Source: Ceratothoa steindachneri (lineage: Eukaryota > Arthropoda > Malacostraca > Isopoda > Cymothoidae). Taken from it: DNA of 64,000 nucleotides. The stretch lies in the NCBI GenBank assembly GCA_963969495.1, contig OZ018325.1, forward strand, positions 203,052,239-203,116,238, read 5' to 3'. The notes under the pieces are model-generated. The model worked only from the letters and a program-made list of their open reading frames with translations, was not told the DNA's origin and made no database searches. Shown one piece after another: positions 59,779-64,000 of the stretch (its first letter is position 1; every line of letters starts with the position of its first letter). The translations under genes and the position numbers were made by a program.

Positions 59779-59871
59779 GGTAGGCATGACCGAGTGGATT
59801 AGGCCATTCCTCTGTTAATCTCAGCGACGTGGGGTAAGTGGTTTGAACCCCTCACTGCTTCCTCTCTTTCT
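59779..59871 (+). other. tRNA-like sequence (SINE head or tRNA pseudogene)
   Basis: A-box-like atgaccgagtggatt and B-box-like ggtttgaacccc are about 55 bp apart, as in type II (Ser/Leu-like) tRNAs with a long variable region. Acceptor and T stems do not pair well, so a functional gene is unlikely. Other SINE copies with this head were not found in the window. Confidence 0.45.
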
Positions 59872-62223
59872 TTTCTGATCGTCCATTATTTGCACAACTT
59901 TTCATTTTAAACTTCTTGGGCAATGGATCCTCCCCCCCCCCCTCCACACGCATTTTCAATACCCTCAACTTTATTAATTTCCTTACAAACGTTTTCACAC
60001 AAAATTTCTAGTGGAGTTCTTTCGTTGTTTTTTAGTCGCGTGGGACTCTATAAGTTTCTCTGTCGGTCTGTAGGTTGGTCGACCGGATGGTAACCATTTT
60101 ATTCTTCAATGAGTTTTGGGGCAATAACATCGTAACTATTCGGACGACTCTAACGAAATTTGAAACTCTTATGCTGTTTTACATCCTCTTTCCAATGATG
60201 TAATTGCCAAGGTCCTCCCAAGGTTAGTCCTGGAATTATTGAAAATTTTCCAATGTCGTAACGTCATATGGTCATTAGGTCATAAGTCAGAATAATTGAG
60301 AGCACGCGACTTAGGTCGGTTGACCTTGTTGTGTTTTACTAATCGTTCACATCCTTGCTTCTCTCACACTCATTTATTCTCTTCGCCTTTATGCCTCATC
60401 CTGCATTACCACCTTCTACTCAGCCCCTGCGTTCTCGATCATTGTGGTCTCAATTTATCTGAACTTAGGTTGTCAGTACCTTCATTGTCTTCGGAAGTTC
60501 AGTGCCTCGTCTTCTGATACAGGCGTCATCCGATCTTCCATCCTCATACCTTCACCCGCTCCCTCATCACTTCCCTCTTTTCCGCTATCGACTGATGTCG
60601 AGCCCGAGGCAACAGACATATCTCCCTCGATTTGTCTTTAAGGTTCTCATCTAATCTCGTAATCGAGAACGCATTGATAAACATCTCCTTGTCTTGCTCC
60701 CTTCTTTGCCATTCCTTCTCTAACTAGACCATTGCCCCCATACATACCTTACATTGGCCGATATCCCTTCAACTTCCGCGTGGTCTGTCTATTCTTTAAC
60801 TTTCTACCTCCACGATAGTAATTTGTCTACTCCCTTCACACATGCACATGGCAACCTACCTATGCCTTCCTATTTGACCGGTGACCGATCTTTAACTCTT
60901 CCATTATTCTTTAGGCCTTTCTTTATAGTTGTCAAGTGGAACTTTAGTGATCCTTTGGTTAACTCTACCAATGGAGCGAACTTGCCCACGATAAGAAACG
61001 AGTAAATAGCAGGTATTAATGTACTTATCTTTCCCCACTTCAAGGTGTAAATGTATTACACCAGACAATTACTTCATCGTTGTTTTAAGCAAGCGGCTTA
61101 CCGTTCGTCTTGGATGGCCAAAATTACTAACATTGCTCCTTCCTCTTCCTTTTTTTATGTCTAACGAGAGGTAGATAGTGAATAGAGAGGTCCAGCCAAT
61201 CGAATCTGGCCATTAGATAGTCTTAAAAGATATTGAATTGTTTCTGTAAGGTAGACTGGAAGGCAGAAGAGTTAAGAGTCCTTCTCTCTTTACCGGTAGA
61301 CATTCCACGCCATCTTTCTTCCAGCAACGGGCGAAGAATAGAACCAAAATTCACTCTCACCAATTTGTGACTACCCTCAGCCTTGAATCATAAGAGATTC
61401 CGTATTGTCTCTTTAATCACTTTAATTTTATGAACTCCACTTTAACCTGGAAGTTTTCAACCTTATCTGGCTGGAGAGCATTTTTCTGTTCTGATTGAAT
61501 AAGGCCATTCTAATTATGCCTATACGTTGGCGGAACTAATCTACTCTTTCTCGCTCACGTGTCTCCATATCAGTCTCTAGACGTAACTTCCACCTCATGT
61601 TAGATCAAAATGCCTCTTGTTCTACGCCGAATTCTTCTGTATTTCGACCTCCTTTGTGCATGATCCACAATTTCAAGGATGCATCCTCGAATCCTAACGT
61701 TGTGCTGCGTGCCTATTTTTGAGATTCACAGGGCTTACTACGCCATGAGATGTTCCTGTATTCTTTGGACTTTGATCACTCGATCTTCGCAGGCTTAGCC
61801 CAGTTTCATTTCACAGTTTATGTGTGATATCAATCCTTTCAGGTTCGGTTCTAGATAAACTACATTTTCCCTTTGCTCACTCTCATTTATCAAATAATTT
61901 TATTTCTCGTCTACTTTATCCTTTATACGATTTTTAGGTGTTTTTTATGCAGTAACTTAGCTAGCTAAGCTAGCTAAGCTGGGAGACTTTTAGTCCGGAA
62001 GGGTCACCCATGCCAGTAAGGTAGCTGTAGTAGGATCCAGACTAATGGTTGTCAAACTTCTCTACCACTTCTTTGATGCGTCTCCTTGCATTTTCCTACC
62101 AACCTCTTCGATTCTGTTAGTACTAAGTTTCACCAACTCTCTTCAACTGTCAAAAAATCAAAACAAAAACATAATAACAAAAAACAAACCTTCATCTCTA
62201 TTACACCTAAGTTGTTTATTAAT
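59872..62223. other. Unassigned DNA
   Basis: More than 2 kb with no recognised motif on either strand. Short frames at 60296-60641 and 60754-61005 lack signatures. A small gctagctaagctagctaagc repeat lies at about 61962-61980. Confidence 0.35.
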
Positions 62224-64000
62224 AAGGGCCTCACCAGCTCCCTTTGCCGCGTGAGAAGAGAGGCTTTGGAACCTCTTTAAATAACGCCTTGGAGCACTCA
62301 TAGGTTACAAGAGACTGAGATTGAAGGGATCTCAGGCGTTTGGGGTACGATTAATGGAGAAATGCTAGGTACCCCTTAAAAGCTTTCTCCTAACGTGTAA
62401 TTGCCTGACCAGCTCCCTGTGACCGCTACTTGGTGAATAAAGGCTCAACTAATCTTTGGTGAGAGAGCTTTTGTGCCTTGCTGGTTGCCAGATCAGCTAA
62501 AGATCTCGGATGAAGTCGTGGGCGCTTAGCTTTACTACTTGCCTCAAGTCTGGCCGTTTTTAGTTGATTAGTAGGGCTTAGTAGGAAGACAGTTACACCT
62601 CAAGCACCCCTGTCGAAAAATCAGAGAACCAGTTCACTGGGGCTCTTGTGCTGCTCAGTTGGGAGCTGCGGCACGATTGGGGACGTCCGGCACAGGGGAG
62701 ACCTTAGGGTTGGTGTGCTTGGTCAAAGGGTTTCTGTTCGCCGAACGACCGAAAACCTCCTGGAAATAGGCGGATGTGATTAGTGCGAGAGAAAATCGCA
62801 ACCAAAAAAACCCTTTTCAATGCGTATGGTCCGAGAATTTTGTAAGATGGAAAAGAAAAATGGTCCTCCGTTTCAAAAGCTAACCTGAAAAATATGCAAA
62901 GTCTACAGATGGAGTGAAGACTTCGGGGGCAGGAGTTGCAAGGAACTCACAGATGCCGTCAGTGTCTGTGACTTCTGCGAACTCGAGAAGCGCCTGGGCG
63001 AGAGCATCGCTCAACTGAGAGAGGAGAACTCCCTCCTTAAAAGGGAAGTTCAACTCTTAAAAACAGAGAGATGCAGATGCTCAGGCGAGAAGGCTCCCGA
63101 CGTGCAACAGCCGATTTCTTCTGCTGAAGGGTTTCCTCAACGAGCCAAAAAGAAGAAAAGAATAAAGAAAGAAGATAAAGTAGAAATAGAAGAAGAGAAA
63201 GTAGAAAGACAAGAAGAGAAAGTAGAAAGACAAGAAGAGAAAGTAGAAAGAGAAGAAAAGAAAGTGGAAACAGAGGAACAGAAAGTAGAAGCAGAAGAAG
63301 AGAAACGGGAAACAAAAGAAGAGATAACAAAGGAAGACAAGAAGAAGAAGAGGAAGAATAAGAAAAAGAAGAAGAAGAAAAATTTAGAGATACAAGAGGA
63401 AAGCGGCAAGTCGCCTCCGAAAGGAAAGACTAAGTTGTCTGCAGACAAATGTGCAAGAGTCACCTTTATTGGTGATTCTCAAGCAGGGATCTGAAGCCCC
63501 TGCTAGCGGCCCGCCTTCGCACAAGCGTTAAGGTGATCTGCCTCTAAGGCTGTGGGAATAAGCAAGTAAGAGCTGAGGCGAGAAGTCTCAGATTTCAGAG
63601 ACTTCAGTCGTTGCCCGTATGGTAAGTGGCAACGACCTCTACCTCAGAGGAGGTAGGGTAGGCCCTACAGGCGAGATTATAAGGACAGTTATGGGCGCTG
63701 TCGACGAATGTGGATTGAAAACCCGCAGACGCGTCGTGGTGGGGATGCTCCCGAGGTGGGGTCCAAGCCGGACTGCCCACGTGAAGAAGATGTCGCTAAA
63801 CCGGTGCCTTGCAGACCTCTGTACGGCGGAGGGTGTCTTTTTTGTCGACCCGTACGCCATATTCTATGGTAGAAAAGACCTCTCCTTTAAGGGCAAGGCG
63901 TTCCTAGCTAACCTCATTTAGGATGTCGTGGAGCGCACCCAAAGGAGTGTCCGGCCCATTGGGAAAGCGGACGTACGCCAGTACGCCCGAGTCACTCCCC
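62224..64000 (+). mobile_element. LINE-C copy 5: 5' UTR and ORF1, runs off the window
   Basis: 62224-62846 is a 5' UTR related to that of copy 3 (gagaggctttggaacctctt; the two copies align in blocks through cctaggcgttggggcac-like sequence). ORF1 starts at 62847. ORF2 would lie right of the window. The 3' edge of the window shows VRQYARVTP, also found at the end of ORF1 in copy 4, so ORF1 is nearly complete. Confidence 0.78.
62847..63925 (+). pseudogene. LINE-C ORF1: zinc knuckle, charged coil, SGNH esterase
   Basis: From the ATG at 62847: MEKKNGPPFQKLT, then TGA at 62886 exactly where copy 3 has the first Cys of TCSTC, then KICKVYRWSEDF, a C-x2-C-type knuckle (VCDFCELEK) and a leucine/charged helix. 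An eight-residue repeat KVERQEEK-like array follows (63177-63330), then K-rich sequence and ADKCARVTFIGDSQAGI (GDS esterase block, catalytic Ser kept) to a stop at 63492. After two frame changes come VSGNDLYLRGG (GND block), RVVVGMLPRWGPS, and KDLSFKGKAFLANL where the DGVHLS residues seen in copy 4 have been lost. So the catalytic His block is missing and the protein is broken. Confidence 0.75.

Noticed and set aside
60296..61005. Short plus-strand open frames as exons
   Set aside because: C/T-rich composition, no conserved motif, no splice-site arrangement that links them.

Overview
This is a eukaryotic, invertebrate-type intergenic window made almost entirely of transposable-element copies and simple repeats. 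I found no host protein-coding gene, no intact rRNA gene and no convincing functional tRNA gene. The element mix is CR1-like LINEs with esterase ORF1s, Penelope-like elements (PLEs) with GIY-YIG domains, an RTE-like LINE, mariner, Tc1-like and hAT-type DNA elements, tRNA-headed SINEs, very long (TA)n tracts and GA tracts. This suits a crustacean-like or other arthropod/mollusc genome, but the species cannot be settled from the sequence alone.

Layout. 1-3800: decayed Ty3/Gypsy-type Gag and protease-like fragments on the minus strand, with a 515-bp tandem duplication between them. 3800-6700: unassigned DNA with a 54-bp tandem repeat. 6700-10550: a fold-back repeat and a nest of PLE 3' ends, one interrupted by a LINE, separated by (TA)n. 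10550-12400: a 1.3-kb purine-only-style tract. 12400-17900: SINE family S1, PLE pieces, two inverted-repeat elements and several (TA)n arrays. 17900-23100: LINE-D fragments, an 831-bp tandem duplication with tRNA-like heads, and (TA)n. 23700-25850: a heavily decayed but long PLE ending in a hammerhead ribozyme motif with an intact core. 26400-28200: a Tc1/mariner-like relic with a LINE-C copy in it. 28800-32940: the best-preserved element, LINE-A (CR1-like), with ORF1 esterase and ORF2 endonuclease-RT. 33000-40700: three LINE-C copies, GA tracts and an hAT-type MITE. 40800-47320: a mariner copy, a SINE, and a Tc1-like element split by LINE-E. 47330-57650: PLE pieces and three LINE-B copies. 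57980-58490: a compact inverted-repeat element with two outward-facing hammerhead-like motifs. 58900-62200: a minisatellite and unassigned DNA. 62220-64000: the 5' end and ORF1 of a fifth LINE-C copy that runs off the right edge.

The most interesting signal is a repeated module: a hammerhead-like ribozyme with a tiny stem III, then 30-90 nt, then a (TA)n tract. I count eleven such motifs (three with the full CUGANGA/GAAA core) on both strands, always with the (TA)n on the 3' side. Several occur as head-to-head pairs in which two PLE 3' ends face outward. Hammerhead motifs in PLEs are already known. The strict coupling to (TA)n, the outward-facing inverted pairs, and a SINE family sharing the same pre-TA sequence box are the parts worth checking.
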